From Melanopsichium pennsylvanicum (Eukaryota > Basidiomycota > Ustilaginomycetes > Ustilaginales): a DNA stretch of 64,000 nt. Positions 30,711-40,624 of the stretch are shown here, piece after piece. Each line of letters begins with the position of its first letter. Positions within the stretch are counted from its first letter, which is position 1. The DNA lies in assembly GCA_900208305.1 (NCBI GenBank), contig OAPG01000017.1, forward strand, positions 1 through 64,000, read 5' to 3'. The position numbers and the translations under genes are program-made. The notes beneath the pieces are model-generated. The model was given only the letters and a program-made list of their open reading frames with translations. It did not search any database and was not told the DNA's origin.

Positions 30711-31233
30711 GACTACAAAGATCCAGTCACGCTCCGCTAAGCGCGAAACCTCCAGCCAAATCCCTTATTCTCGGAGGAAATCTTCCGCAGCATCTTCTGA
30801 CCGCCATATTGCCAATAGACGCATAGGATCAAGCTAGTGCGAAGAACAGTCTTTGAGTCGCTTGTTCATGCAGCATGGTCAGGCGCTCCTTGCAGAAGAA
30901 GTACAACGCACCTGTACGAATAATACAGTCTGGAATGGGCGCGAACTGTCGCGCTGAGTTTATAACATGCAGCAGAAACAAACCGCTACGATTTCTTGAG
31001 GCACCTTCCTTCTTGCCTTCTTTTCTTGGGTCTCTCCGTGGAGCTTGTGGGCGCTTGCTTCTGTATGCAGCCTCTTCCTCCAAAAGTTCGCGGTTCTCGA
31101 AAGGGACTTGGGGTGTAGTGAGCTCACCAGGATCGGCACAGATCAGCTTACTGTAAGCCTCTATCTGATTTTGAAACAAGCTTCAGCTCTAATAAAGAAA
31201 TCTAGGCATGCGATAGCAACTTTGTCAACATGT

Positions 31234-31755
31234 TCAAGACCATCCGTCGTTATGTCCGAAGACGGATGGGGGGAAGCCACGTCTCAGGCGCTCCTTTTCC
31301 AAAACCCGGACAGGTGTCCAGGCCCCCGCGAAATAATCTCTTCGCAACCTTGCTTCCGCATCCGATTTCCGCGTTTCGATCCCGAAAGCTTCAATCCACT
31401 CTGCCTCCGACACAAAGAAGAATGGCGGGCAATTGTTGTGCCGGGAGACATGCCAAGTTACTGACTGCGAAACGGCGCGAGAGAATCAAATTTCAAGATT
31501 CTGGAACCTAGCGTCGGCGCTCCAGCAGCACTTGAAGGACGTGTGTACTGTATGCACTCTCGTTGAAAGTGAGCGCGAGTTGCGCTTACCTAGCTCCTTT
31601 TGAAGAAGAGCTCCCGGCCAAAAAATGGAGAAGCCTTTTGTCAACACGCCAAGAAAAGCTAACCGCTGTTCATTGCAAGGAGTCCGAGAGCTTAGCAGTA
31701 TCCTGCGACATGGTATACGCTGACTGAGAAAGCTAGAGTGTATGAAGGCCGTCTT
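31234..31755 (-). CDS. Weak candidate: two open segments joined by a good intron
   Basis: An open segment at 31755-31590 ends at CTAG|GTAAGC. A 129-nt intron ends at TCAG (31461). The next exon 31460-31234 continues in frame for 75 codons and contains a charged stretch (SEAEWIEAFGIETRKSDAEA). The first segment has no ATG, so an upstream exon would be needed. The mirror frame on plus (31045-31464) is also open, so the strand is uncertain. No family recognised. Confidence 0.2.
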
Positions 31756-34059
31756 CTACTAAGTTGCAAAGCACGTGTATTTGGCAGCGTGTAATTTAGA
31801 TCACTGTACAGTTTGTAAACCGAGTTCTGCCATTGGCGAACTGCCAATCTCTCCTAGATGCACTAGTCTCACGATTGCCGTCCAGATTGCTGGGTAAAGG
31901 CGTCTTTTTCCCGTCCGATCTGCAGCAGGAACGGTTATTTGTTGGAGCGAATTTGTTGCAGTGAGCCAATTGCCGTGACAGCTCGCTGTACATTAAAGAT
32001 GCATCCGGCTCAACGTGCCAAGCTTTGTGGTGCTGCGAAGAAGCTTGGCCAAAGTTGCGAGTCAAAATTACGGATCGGGAAGTGAGTGAAATAGTTTCGG
32101 GCGCGATTAAAAATTGGTGCGAATCGGAACGCCGTTCCTGAAATCCGCCTCCATCCTAGGCAGAGAAAGCAAAAACCGATGGTGGTGTAATCCATGATGG
32201 AGCATTGGTTAGTGTCAGAGAATGTGGCTTCTGATGTTTCTAAGTCTGAGACATGGCAGCTATGGTGGAAAGCGATGTGACCCCCTTTTTGGGAAATCAT
32301 TGGGAGGCCGAATCTGACACAGAATGAAGCCACCGTCAATCCGCACTGTTGGTGTGTACAGTACAGACCTTTTGTTTTCCCTAGATTTTCGTGCTCTGGG
32401 TCTAGGCTTTATTCAGATTCTCGGGCACGAGAGCCCACGTCCAAAAAACTTGACACGGCGCTTCCAGACACGTGTCTCACTTGGTCGAGCTTGTGGTTGC
32501 TGCGGTCCCGTACCCAAATGCGTCACATTTTTCAGCGCGTAAGCGCGTACAGTGGCAGATACCGTATGATTTCGATTGACTTGAATAGTCAACCGGCTCT
32601 ATTATTTTTATTACATGTGTGGGCGAAACAAAAAGAGGCTAAAGTTGCTGGGTACATGCAGACGTTTCATAGGCACTCGTGATGCAAGTGTAGGCGCTTT
32701 TCGCCGTCTGAAACATTTACCTGTCTCCCTGTCGTAAGCGCTCGCATCAAGCCCAGCTAAAGTAGCGCCGACTTTCCAACTGCCCATTTCGCACAATTGA
32801 GCTCGTGACAGTGCAGCCCGCCATTATACTGTGAATGCTTTCCATACGAGCAAGCCAGTTCCATTCAAGTCTCTGCACCCGAGACCCGTGGCGCCGCCGC
32901 CGATGTCTTCCCTCTCCGCTATCACTCGACGCCTGAGCTTGCTTCATCTGGTTACAAGTGACAGCAAGAAAGGACGCTTTATGCGGCTGCCAGACCAGAT
33001 TCTGCTACCTATGACTGAGCACGATCACTACGTTCGCCTACCATTTACCGTACCTATCACGCTTTTCAGGTAGCTTTACTATCGGGATGTTCGTGATGAC
33101 GAAATCGGAACATGTTGGTATTCGGCAGCCATAAAACCTGGAGTTCGATTTGTTCAAGACGTACAGGAAGATGTGCATCATAGTGGCGACAAGGCAAGAT
33201 TTGTTACGCGGCAAGATCGCAGCTGCTTTAGATCCTTCGGCGCGTCTCGAAGAGTCAAACTCATATTCCGATGAATAAAAATACTGTAAAAATAAAAATA
33301 AAGATGTAGAGGTTTCCGCTTTCGTCGAATTTACTCTGCTCAAGTGAAGCAAAGGAGGGATTCAGTTTGACAGGCTGCACATCGCTGCGCCCCGATTCTA
33401 AAGCCCGCTTGCCGCCTTTTTGCACCATTTCCAGTTCTAAATTCTATTCGCTGCTCCTGTGCCTCGTCCGAAATCGACTTTTCCGCTTGCAGCGATAGTA
33501 CGCTGAGGAGACTCGTCCCCCTTAGTGCAGATACGCGAAACATTTGTCTCGACTTGATTGACCGTATCCCTTTGGCCAGATCACCACAAGTCTCCCCCTC
33601 TCTTGCCGGTGCAGGTTGCAGACCCCGGCCATACCGATTCTTCCATTGGCAATGATGTACAGGCGAATTGGCTAATCTGCGGACAGAGCCGTGGCGCCTA
33701 GCCTACCTTGAACGTTGACCCAATCCATCTCAGTATGGCTCTGACTCAACTCAAATCGCCAAGCTTTGACCTAGGTGAACCCTCCACTGTGGCTCTTTCT
33801 TTTGCATGCGATCTGCTCAGCCAAGACGTTTGTCCCAACGTGTAGAGTAGCTCCAGAGAATGCTCATCTTCCATCCTCCATATATACCTTCTCGAACCTT
33901 TGACAGAGTATCCATAGTCGCTCTTCACATACAAGTCACTCCCTTACCCTATCACATCGCATCTCTCTATCATTTTGCTTCTCGCGTTTCCTTTCCCACG
34001 CTTGCTGATAGGTAAACAGCTTCTGAGGAATTCTATCTGCATAGAAAAGCACTCAAATT

Positions 34060-35550
34060 ATGACGGACGCCTCCAAAAGAGCAAGCGCATTGAAGCCGCT
34101 CCATCTTCCTGTCTTTGTTGACGCCTCCGCCGGTGTCGACAGGACCTACTCACCTGAGCGCGACGAGCGCGGATACCTCATCCTCAAGGCAGATGCACGA
34201 TTCGATGTCACACCAAAGCCGCTCCTTGACAATGACCAGGCCGATGCGGGACGAAAGCGCAGTCAGCGAATCACCTACCTGGAAGGCATTCGTGGTCTGA
34301 TCGCATTCCAGACGCTCCTCTGGGTCTTCTTCCGCCTCTTCGCTCCCGCAGTAGTCACGGATCGCGACTTTGACGGTTCCTTCCCGGCTGATTTTACCAA
34401 GACATGTCCCCAATGGATGAACATTCTTCGCAAGGTCCTCAGCCCTATAATGTTTAATGGCAGCTTTCAGGCCAACATGTACATCATCCTCATGGGTCGA
34501 GTTGGCATGCAGAGCTTCATCGAGAGGCGAGACGGTCTCACGCTCTCTGGTCCTGGCTTTCGCCGACCTTTCCGTTTGATTCTTCCACTCGCAATGGCTC
34601 TGGCGCTCACATCAGTAGTTGCCGCACTCAATGGCTTCAAGTACGCCCCCGAGATGGCAAGCAAGCTCAACAACTCACTCGCCAACCCGCCCAAGGTTTG
34701 GGGCTCGACGGTCGAATACGTCAACACAGTCGTCTCTTTCGTCTTTGCACCCTACGCTTACACGACCTCGGTAGCGAGCAGGTACATGCCACCTGGCGGA
34801 ATCATGTGGTTCACATCCGTCGTTTTCCAGCAGACCTACGTCATCACTGTGTACGCCTGGGTCATTCCCTTCACCATTTTCCGATGGAAGAACATTGGCA
34901 TGGTCACCTTTATTATCCTCTCCGCTTGGATGGGCCGATGGTCGTGGTACACCCTCACTGGTCTTGCCATCGCCGAGTACTCGACTGTCTATAGGCAACT
35001 CATCCCTGTCGAGGGTATCCCGCTCAATTCGGAAAAGACCAAGTTCCTCAACCCCAAGCTCATTCCCACCATCTTTGTGATTCTCGGTGTCATGTTCAAG
35101 TACCTCTGGATCGCCGCTTTCCCTCAAAACTACTACGACGAGTACATTGGCCACATTGACTTGAACACTGGTAAACTCAATCGACACTGGGACTACAATA
35201 ACGTTGCATACCCGCGATGGGATGACTGGCTTCTCGCTACAGGTCTGCTCGTTCTTGTTGAGCTCAGCCCAGCACTGCAGAAATTCTTTTCTTCCAAGGT
35301 GCTAACTTACTTTGGTCGCCTTGGTTTCTCGATTGCTATGGTTTCCGGAACGGTGATGCTCAGCATCGGCAGCTTGTTCTACAGCCATCTCACAGAGGGT
35401 CTTGGCTGGACCAGCCCTGCTGGGATCACTGCTGCTCTATTCTTCACCATGGTGCCACTCTCGATTCTGGCTTGCGATGTATGGTCGCGAGTCGTCGACG
35501 ATAGCTCCCTGGCATTCGCAAGGGGCTTCTTCCACTTCATGCGCACATGA
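34060..35550 (+). CDS. Acyltransferase-3 family multi-pass membrane protein
   Basis: This 496-residue integral membrane protein belongs to the acyltransferase-3 superfamily, whose members move acyl groups onto sugars, lipids or secondary metabolites. The diagnostic first segment YLEGIRGLIAFQTLLWVFF lies at about 73-92 after a hydrophilic N-terminus. About ten hydrophobic helices follow, with FIILSAWMGRWSWYTLTGL near the middle and GRLGFSIAMVSGTVMLSIG late in the protein. It ends with a short cytosolic tail (FFHFMRT). Substrate unknown; fungal homologues include uncharacterised and cluster-linked enzymes. The ATG at 34060 follows an A-rich leader (CAAATT). Codon use is strongly C-ending and there are no introns. 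Convergent with the glycosyltransferase gene. Confidence 0.85.
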   Translation: MTDASKRASALKPLHLPVFVDASAGVDRTYSPERDERGYLILKADARFDVTPKPLLDNDQADAGRKRSQRITYLEGIRGLIAFQTLLWVFFRLFAPAVVTDRDFDGSFPADFTKTCPQWMNILRKVLSPIMFNGSFQANMYIILMGRVGMQSFIERRDGLTLSGPGFRRPFRLILPLAMALALTSVVAALNGFKYAPEMASKLNNSLANPPKVWGSTVEYVNTVVSFVFAPYAYTTSVASRYMPPGGIMWFTSVVFQQTYVITVYAWVIPFTIFRWKNIGMVTFIILSAWMGRWSWYTLTGLAIAEYSTVYRQLIPVEGIPLNSEKTKFLNPKLIPTIFVILGVMFKYLWIAAFPQNYYDEYIGHIDLNTGKLNRHWDYNNVAYPRWDDWLLATGLLVLVELSPALQKFFSSKVLTYFGRLGFSIAMVSGTVMLSIGSLFYSHLTEGLGWTSPAGITAALFFTMVPLSILACDVWSRVVDDSSLAFARGFFHFMRT

Positions 35551-36488
35551 AGCGGGACGACATAGTCGATATTTGTGTTTAAAAGCCGAACTCCAGATAC
35601 CCGCGGTCCCTGTCCGCATTACTTTTTCATACGTCAATCAATTTTTTATTTGTCACTCGTAACTTCAGCTGTGCCGGTTTGTGTGTGTGCGCATCAAGAT
35701 TTCAAAAGAGGGTCAGATTGCATTTGGCGCCATCAATCAAGATGCGGAACAAGTTGGTTGACGAGAATATGAATCGTGAGAACGTACTAAGCTTATATGA
35801 AGTGATACGGTATGCTGGAAGGACGCGTAACAATCAGGATGAGAATGAAGGGAAAGATATAAGTATAAAGATCTTGGGAGACGGTCGTCAATTTCGAGTC
35901 TCGCCGATGCTTTAGCGACAGTGAGTTTGGTGCTGAGATGGTCCACCGGTATTCCTTTTGAGTATTTTCCACCGTCGCTTCAAATGGCTTTAACCATTCA
36001 GTGCCAAGTAGGTCGTTGAAAATGTTGCTCTTTCGCTATCTAAATCCACTTGACGCTTTGTCAGAATCTTAGAGCTAATCGGCAAGTCAAACACGTAGCC
36101 TCACCATCGACCTATTCGTCTTTGTCTTGAATACCATACTTGGTCAAAATTGCGCTTGATTGGATGCGCATATACCATGAAAAGCTGAGCAAGGTGCATT
36201 CGGAACACGTTCTTCCTTCTCTGCGTAAATCACTTCGATCTTTCCTTGACTTATGTTCCAAGACTAGAGAAAGTATTTGATAAAATTGGGGGAGAATCTC
36301 ACAGCGCACTTTTTGATGGCAGCCTGGTGGCACAGGCTTGGTACAACCATCGTTGCGCAACTTTCACGGGTAGTTTCAGAGTTTCCGACCATCTTCGGTA
36401 CGGTATCGCTCAGTTTCATGACGTTGCTTATGACCATGATGTCGTTGTCCACATGGGGCAATGGTGACACTATCTTAAGCTGTTTGAT
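35551..36488. other. Convergent 3' region, 0.9 kb
   Basis: Between two stop codons. It is AT-richer than the genes, with several short frames (such as 36112-36360 on minus) that show no family resemblance. I see no gene. Confidence 0.5.
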
Positions 36489-37967
36489 TTAGTTACTGGA
36501 ACGCATGAGCGGAGAGTTTAGCTGTTCCATTGAGACGGGAATGCCTGCTCTACCTGCACTGCTTTCGACATACTGGCTCTTCCAAGCCCTGCACTGTCTG
36601 ACAATGTTCCTCCTGAACACCAGCGCCAAGACCATGGCGATGAAAATAACAAAGCCAGCCCCGCTCGAATGCGGGTGTTGTACTGGAATTTGTTTCGCCT
36701 TATCCATATACTGTCCGACGCCCATTCTTATCGACTTGGCATCCGCGACTGCTTCCGGATTGATCAACTCATCCAACAATACCCTATTCTGCTGAATTAG
36801 ATCATGTCTGTATTTCCTAATGTACTGCAACCTCTCATTCCGTGTCTTCTCGTCCAGAGCGAGGTAACGCATGGCAGCTTGAACGTCCGATTCGCCCGGG
36901 TTGGTGAGGAAGACAATCTTGTCGTTCAAAAATGTATATGAATTGAGCATGGTTTGGTTGCCAACGATGACGGTACCACCAATAATCGCTGCGTTGATGG
37001 TGGATGATGCCTTTGCCGTATAGTACTCTGAAGTTCCGAAAGCGGGTAAAAGTACAGCACTCCTACCCAAAGTTCGGTAAAACTCGGGATATTCCAAGTT
37101 CATATGAATTTCGACATTCTTGGTCAAATCTTGAGGAACTTGCAATTTCTTACCCGAACCAATCAGGACAAGTCGAGGTTGTTCGCTGTCGGGTGTACCT
37201 GCAGGTATCGCTGCTAGACCTTCCCTAAGATGTTGGAAAAGTGTACCGTAATCCCTACGACCTGCTTCAAGATTGCCTTGAATGACAAACGCTTTTCCCT
37301 TTTGGTCTGCTGTTTCCGTCTCTATCCCCTGAGGGAGATCGAGAACGGGAATGTAGACTTTGTACGTAATCTGCTTTGAGCCTCTCTTAAGCATTTGAGC
37401 ATTGAGCGCCTTGCCTACATGTTCGCTGAGGACGATAAAAGTGATTCGATCTGAATCAATGTACAGCTTTGTCACGTCGTTGTACGCCTTCAACGCCCCA
37501 GCATAATCGTGCGTATCGTGATTAACGCAAAGCAACTTGACATTTGTTTGATGGTACAATCTCTGGTAATACTCGGGTCGATAGAATAGATCAGCATCAC
37601 AGCTGACGTCGAGAATGTAATCCACCTTGTGCTCGATAATGGCCTGTGGAACAATCTCGAACTCGTTCTTGTTGGATGTACCAAAGCCTTGGAGTGTGGG
37701 GGAGTTGACGAATTGGATGCGGTCAGTTATGTTGACGATGTTCCAACGAGGGTAGTGTCGAGAGAATGTGGTCTTGATGTAGGGTGATGAAGCAAGGTCG
37801 GTGAGAAAAGGTGCCCACACTTCATCGTGGTATCCTTCGGACTCGCGAAGAAGCACATGCTTGATGGAAGGTGTAGAAGGGAGAATGGAGGAAGCCAGAA
37901 TGGTGCTGAGAAGCACACTGCCACATAGAAGCGCGCTCACGAGGCGCTTTGCTAGAATGGTTGTCAT
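36489..37967 (-). CDS. Membrane-anchored glycosyltransferase-like protein (GT-B)
   Basis: The 492-residue protein has an N-terminal hydrophobic segment (about 7-27, signal or anchor) and a second one near the C-terminus (about 437-451, GFVIFIAMVLALVF) followed by basic residues. So the catalytic part lies in the secretory lumen or outside. The body resembles GT-B glycosyltransferases of the GT1/GT4 type. There is a Rossmann-like first half with LLCVNHDTHDY, then a second half opening with KAFVIQGNLEAGRRDYGTLF and PRLVLIGSGKK, and a nucleotide-sugar region around LPAFGTSEYYTAKASSTINAA, where a conserved Glu is typical. Such proteins appear as uncharacterised fungal glycosyltransferases. The donor and acceptor are unknown. 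First ATG at 37965-37967. No introns. Confidence 0.7.
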   Translation of the reverse strand: MTTILAKRLVSALLCGSVLLSTILASSILPSTPSIKHVLLRESEGYHDEVWAPFLTDLASSPYIKTTFSRHYPRWNIVNITDRIQFVNSPTLQGFGTSNKNEFEIVPQAIIEHKVDYILDVSCDADLFYRPEYYQRLYHQTNVKLLCVNHDTHDYAGALKAYNDVTKLYIDSDRITFIVLSEHVGKALNAQMLKRGSKQITYKVYIPVLDLPQGIETETADQKGKAFVIQGNLEAGRRDYGTLFQHLREGLAAIPAGTPDSEQPRLVLIGSGKKLQVPQDLTKNVEIHMNLEYPEFYRTLGRSAVLLPAFGTSEYYTAKASSTINAAIIGGTVIVGNQTMLNSYTFLNDKIVFLTNPGESDVQAAMRYLALDEKTRNERLQYIRKYRHDLIQQNRVLLDELINPEAVADAKSIRMGVGQYMDKAKQIPVQHPHSSGAGFVIFIAMVLALVFRRNIVRQCRAWKSQYVESSAGRAGIPVSMEQLNSPLMRSSN

Positions 37968-38640
37968 CGTCGTATGTATCCCCTTGCGCGCAGTTGAATT
38001 ATAAATGTCGTAGAGATCGCGCGAGATGTGCGGTGATGAGCCAAGGCTCTAGGTGGTTCTGAAAAGAATCGTGGTCGAGAAGCGAAGAGAGATGAGAGGA
38101 ATGGTGGCGGTGATGGTTGATCAAGCCGGTGAAAGATGGAGAAGCATGAGGGAAGGAAGAGGCGACTCACAAGCAGCTAGTCTATGTAAGAGAGCAAAGT
38201 GTTCAGACGTAGCCAAGATCAGTCCTTTGGTGCTTTCACTGGCGAGAACAACACTTGAGCTCTATTCGAAAGAAGGGAGAACCCTCTGCAAGACCTGCTG
38301 CATCATGTGAAATCCGTTGATCTTCCCGTGCCGGAAAGACCGATCTGGGATGGGATTGCCGCCCAAGACTAGGAAATAGAGTGAGTATGCAAAGCAGTAG
38401 TTGGAGGCATGACCCTTGATGGGAAGAATCAAGAGATCTGCGATAAGCAGGACCAGTGAATAATTGTTTTGCTGGAATTATGCCATTATCTGCAGACTTC
38501 TCCGAGGCACGGGCTGAAACAATTGATGCACCACTTTTGCGGAATTGGACCGGGTAAGAGCGACGGTTCGTAACCTCAGTAGGCAGTTTTTTTGTCTGCC
38601 ATCGTCTGGCTCATTTTGGGCTTGCTTATGCAGTAATTCA
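37968..38640. other. Upstream region of the glycosyltransferase gene
   Basis: Ordinary purine-rich promoter DNA. Nothing else recognised before the CpG-depleted block begins at about 38600. Confidence 0.5.
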
Positions 38641-39271
38641 AACAACGTGCATATCTCATGCACGTTGTGTGTGCCCTAGATCCCCATATGGGTGCATATG
38701 CGTGCATATGCGTGGATAGCTCCATACAAAGTCTACCTAGATGGGTTGGCAACAAGTTGTCTTGAGAGAGTCTCAGAAAGTTGGTTCCAAGAAAACAAGG
38801 ATGTTTATGTTGAGAAATCTGGCTTGTGGAAACTGTTTTGTTGCCATCAAGGCTTGATATGAGTACTCACACCATCTCAATGCCCCACATTATGAGCCCA
38901 AGACCAGGTGGAGTGGGTGAATTGTTGCTGTTCTGACATGTCATACAGCCTGTGATACAAGGTTTGATATGCAGTACAAGGTTTGATAGCATACAAAAGC
39001 AAAATGTGGGGTGTACACCCCAAGCAAACAATGACCGCAACAAATCCTGCAACACCCATGTGACCTGTGTGGGTGGTGCCACAGCCCCCTTACCTTCCCC
39101 TTACCTCCCCCCACCTCTAGTGCCTGTCTTTCTGGAGGTTGTTAAATGTATACAGAGGAATTGTAAGAATGGACAATGGATGGTGGTTGGGGGGTTGGGC
39201 ACACCTACTGGATTGCTATCAAGCAAATTAAAGAAAGATGTGCACCAAACGTCCTGAGGCAACCTTTGCTG

Positions 39272-39276
39272 GGTGG
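39272..39276. repeat. Target-site duplication, left copy (GGTGG)
   Basis: GGTGG directly precedes the LTR terminus TGTCA and is repeated directly after the right terminus TGACA at 40286-40290. Five bases is the usual duplication length for Ty1/copia and Ty3/gypsy integrases. Confidence 0.85.
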
Positions 39277-39307
39277 TGTCACGGGAGTGGGTCCCAAGGA
39301 GAGGTCT

Positions 39308-39488
39308 GCGCAGACCAGAGATGTTGAATCGGCTGAGATCCGGTGGGAGAGCATGTCTCGACGGATCTCAGGGAGATCTGGTGGATATTGGTGGGCTCGT
39401 GGGATTTAAGGTTAGCGCAGAACCGAGAAGTTGAATTGGACAAAATCCGGTGAGAGAGCAGGTCTCGACAGATCTCACGGAAATTCGG
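39308..39488 (+). repeat. Diverged internal duplication in the LTR
   Basis: 39308-39381 and 39415-39488 are similar copies (GCGCAGA...GTTGAAT...ATCCGGTG...TCTCGAC...GATCTCA), period 107. A third weaker match with ATCCGGCGAG and TTTCTCACGGGAAG lies near 40220-40255. Confidence 0.65.
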
Positions 39489-39731
39489 CGAGTGGCAGTG
39501 ACTTGCCGGATATCGAAGGTATCAATGGCAAGGGGAGCATCTGCGACGGCGGCGACCAACGCCACGCCGGAACGACACATGGGCCAACCAATGCCCAGGG
39601 GGCAACGGAGAGAGAGCACGCGGGCGTGCTCGGAAGCACCCTGCCGAAGGACTAGGGGCAGTCTTATTGTGCAGGGGTCCAAGCTCGACGCACGCAGGTT
39701 GTACAGTACCGATGGACCTCGCACACGATAC

Positions 39732-39743
39732 ATATATATAAAT
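39732..39743 (+). promoter_or_regulatory. LTR TATA box
   Basis: ATATATATAAAT in the middle of the solo LTR, in the position expected for a retroelement U3 promoter. The telomere-truncated copy lacks it. Confidence 0.7.
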
Positions 39744-39762
39744 ACTCTGTTCCCCGCTATCA

Positions 39763-39780
39763 GATGAGCGGAAGCTCATC
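39763..39780 (+). other. Perfect 7-bp hairpin with GGAA loop near LTR transcript start
   Basis: GATGAGC-GGAA-GCTCATC forms a 7-bp stem closed by a GNRA-type tetraloop, about 20 bases after the TATA box. It would sit at or very near the 5' end of the retroelement RNA. Confidence 0.6.
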
Positions 39781-40285
39781 CACTCTATCTTATATCTCAG
39801 TCACACATAGTTATCAGTACGTCGTACTTATCATACTCTTCACACGTTGCACATCGCAATACCATTTATTGCGATCCATATAGTCTGTGTCCCCGTCGGT
39901 GAACGGAGAACAACGTATAGACGTTGTCGACACCTCAATCAACGCTGTAGCACCTCAACTACAGGCGGAACCTCAACCGCGGGCCTGGCACCACAACCAG
40001 TCCCTCATAACTCCACCGGCAACGACAGCTGAGGTCTAACCCAGCCGCCAGCAGTATCCCGTCGGCGTTGTGACACTCACGTCGACCAAGTACCCCGTCC
40101 AAGCTTGCCGCGTTACCTCTGTACGGAGTGTCACCAGCGGTCAGCCAATATCCGCCGAGAGATTGCCACTCACGGGATTATCTTCGATATCCATTGAGTC
40201 CAAGCTTAGCCGCCGGAACCCACTGAAATCCGGCGAGTCGAGATTTCTCACGGGAAGTCGGATCTCTGGCACGCGACTGCTGACA

Positions 40286-40290
40286 GGTGG
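40286..40290. repeat. Target-site duplication, right copy (GGTGG)
   Basis: Direct repeat of 39272-39276 immediately after the LTR terminus TGACA. Confidence 0.85.
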
Positions 40291-40585
40291 CTGCAATCCT
40301 ACTGGGCTGGTTGGATGGGCACCACAGTCAGTTGTGGTGAGCTCTGAGTGTGGATTGCCCAATCTGTGGCCCAACTGATCAGATTTGGGTTGCAACCAGC
40401 TGGCCAGAATTGCCTCCCTCCTTGTTGGCCCCATGGTTTTGACAGCCATTAGATAGATGTATTGCTTTTTGTTGCTTCCATGCCAACTGATGCAGTAACT
40501 GATGTTGAACTGTAGCTCTACACAGGCTTTCATATGTACTATGCCTGTGCCAGCAACATCAATCTGTTGTCTGATTCACTCAATG

Positions 40586-40624
40586 CAATTCAATTCAATT
40601 CAATTCAATTCAATTCAATTCAAT
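40586..40624. repeat. (AATTC)n microsatellite
   Basis: About seven perfect AATTC/CAATT pentanucleotide units inside the CpG-free block. Confidence 0.95.

Larger units (their letters stand above)
28492..34059. other. 5.6-kb gene-poor divergent region
   Basis: No gene of a known family is seen between the SSUH2-like gene (minus) and the acyltransferase (plus). The region holds a 2 x 26 bp tandem repeat (29066-29117), an (AAAAT)n tract near 29698-29732 and a possible three-exon gene (29871-30710 minus). It also has a weaker two-exon candidate (31234-31755 minus) and an open segment at 30829-31179 minus rich in Glu/Arg/Lys. A TATATA sits at 33881-33886 upstream of the acyltransferase. Normal intergenic distances elsewhere in the window are 0.3-2.9 kb, so short lineage-specific genes here are plausible. 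Confidence 0.5.
39277..40285 (+). mobile_element. Solo LTR, 1009 bp, with intact 5-bp TSD
   Basis: It begins TGTCA and ends TGACA, the short inverted termini of retroviral-type LTRs, and is flanked by GGTGG on both sides. A TATA box (ATATATATAAAT, 39732-39743) marks a probable U3 promoter, so R would start near 39765. The 3' 455 bases match the telomere-adjacent copy at 124-580. No internal retroelement sequence lies beside it, so it is a recombination-derived solo LTR. Copia and gypsy families cannot be separated without the internal region. Confidence 0.88.

Noticed and set aside
33261..33428. 55-codon minus frame ending in a hydrophobic IFIFIF-type tail
   Set aside because: The tail is the translation of an (AAAAT)n simple repeat. 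There is no other support, although the N-terminal half looks coding-like.
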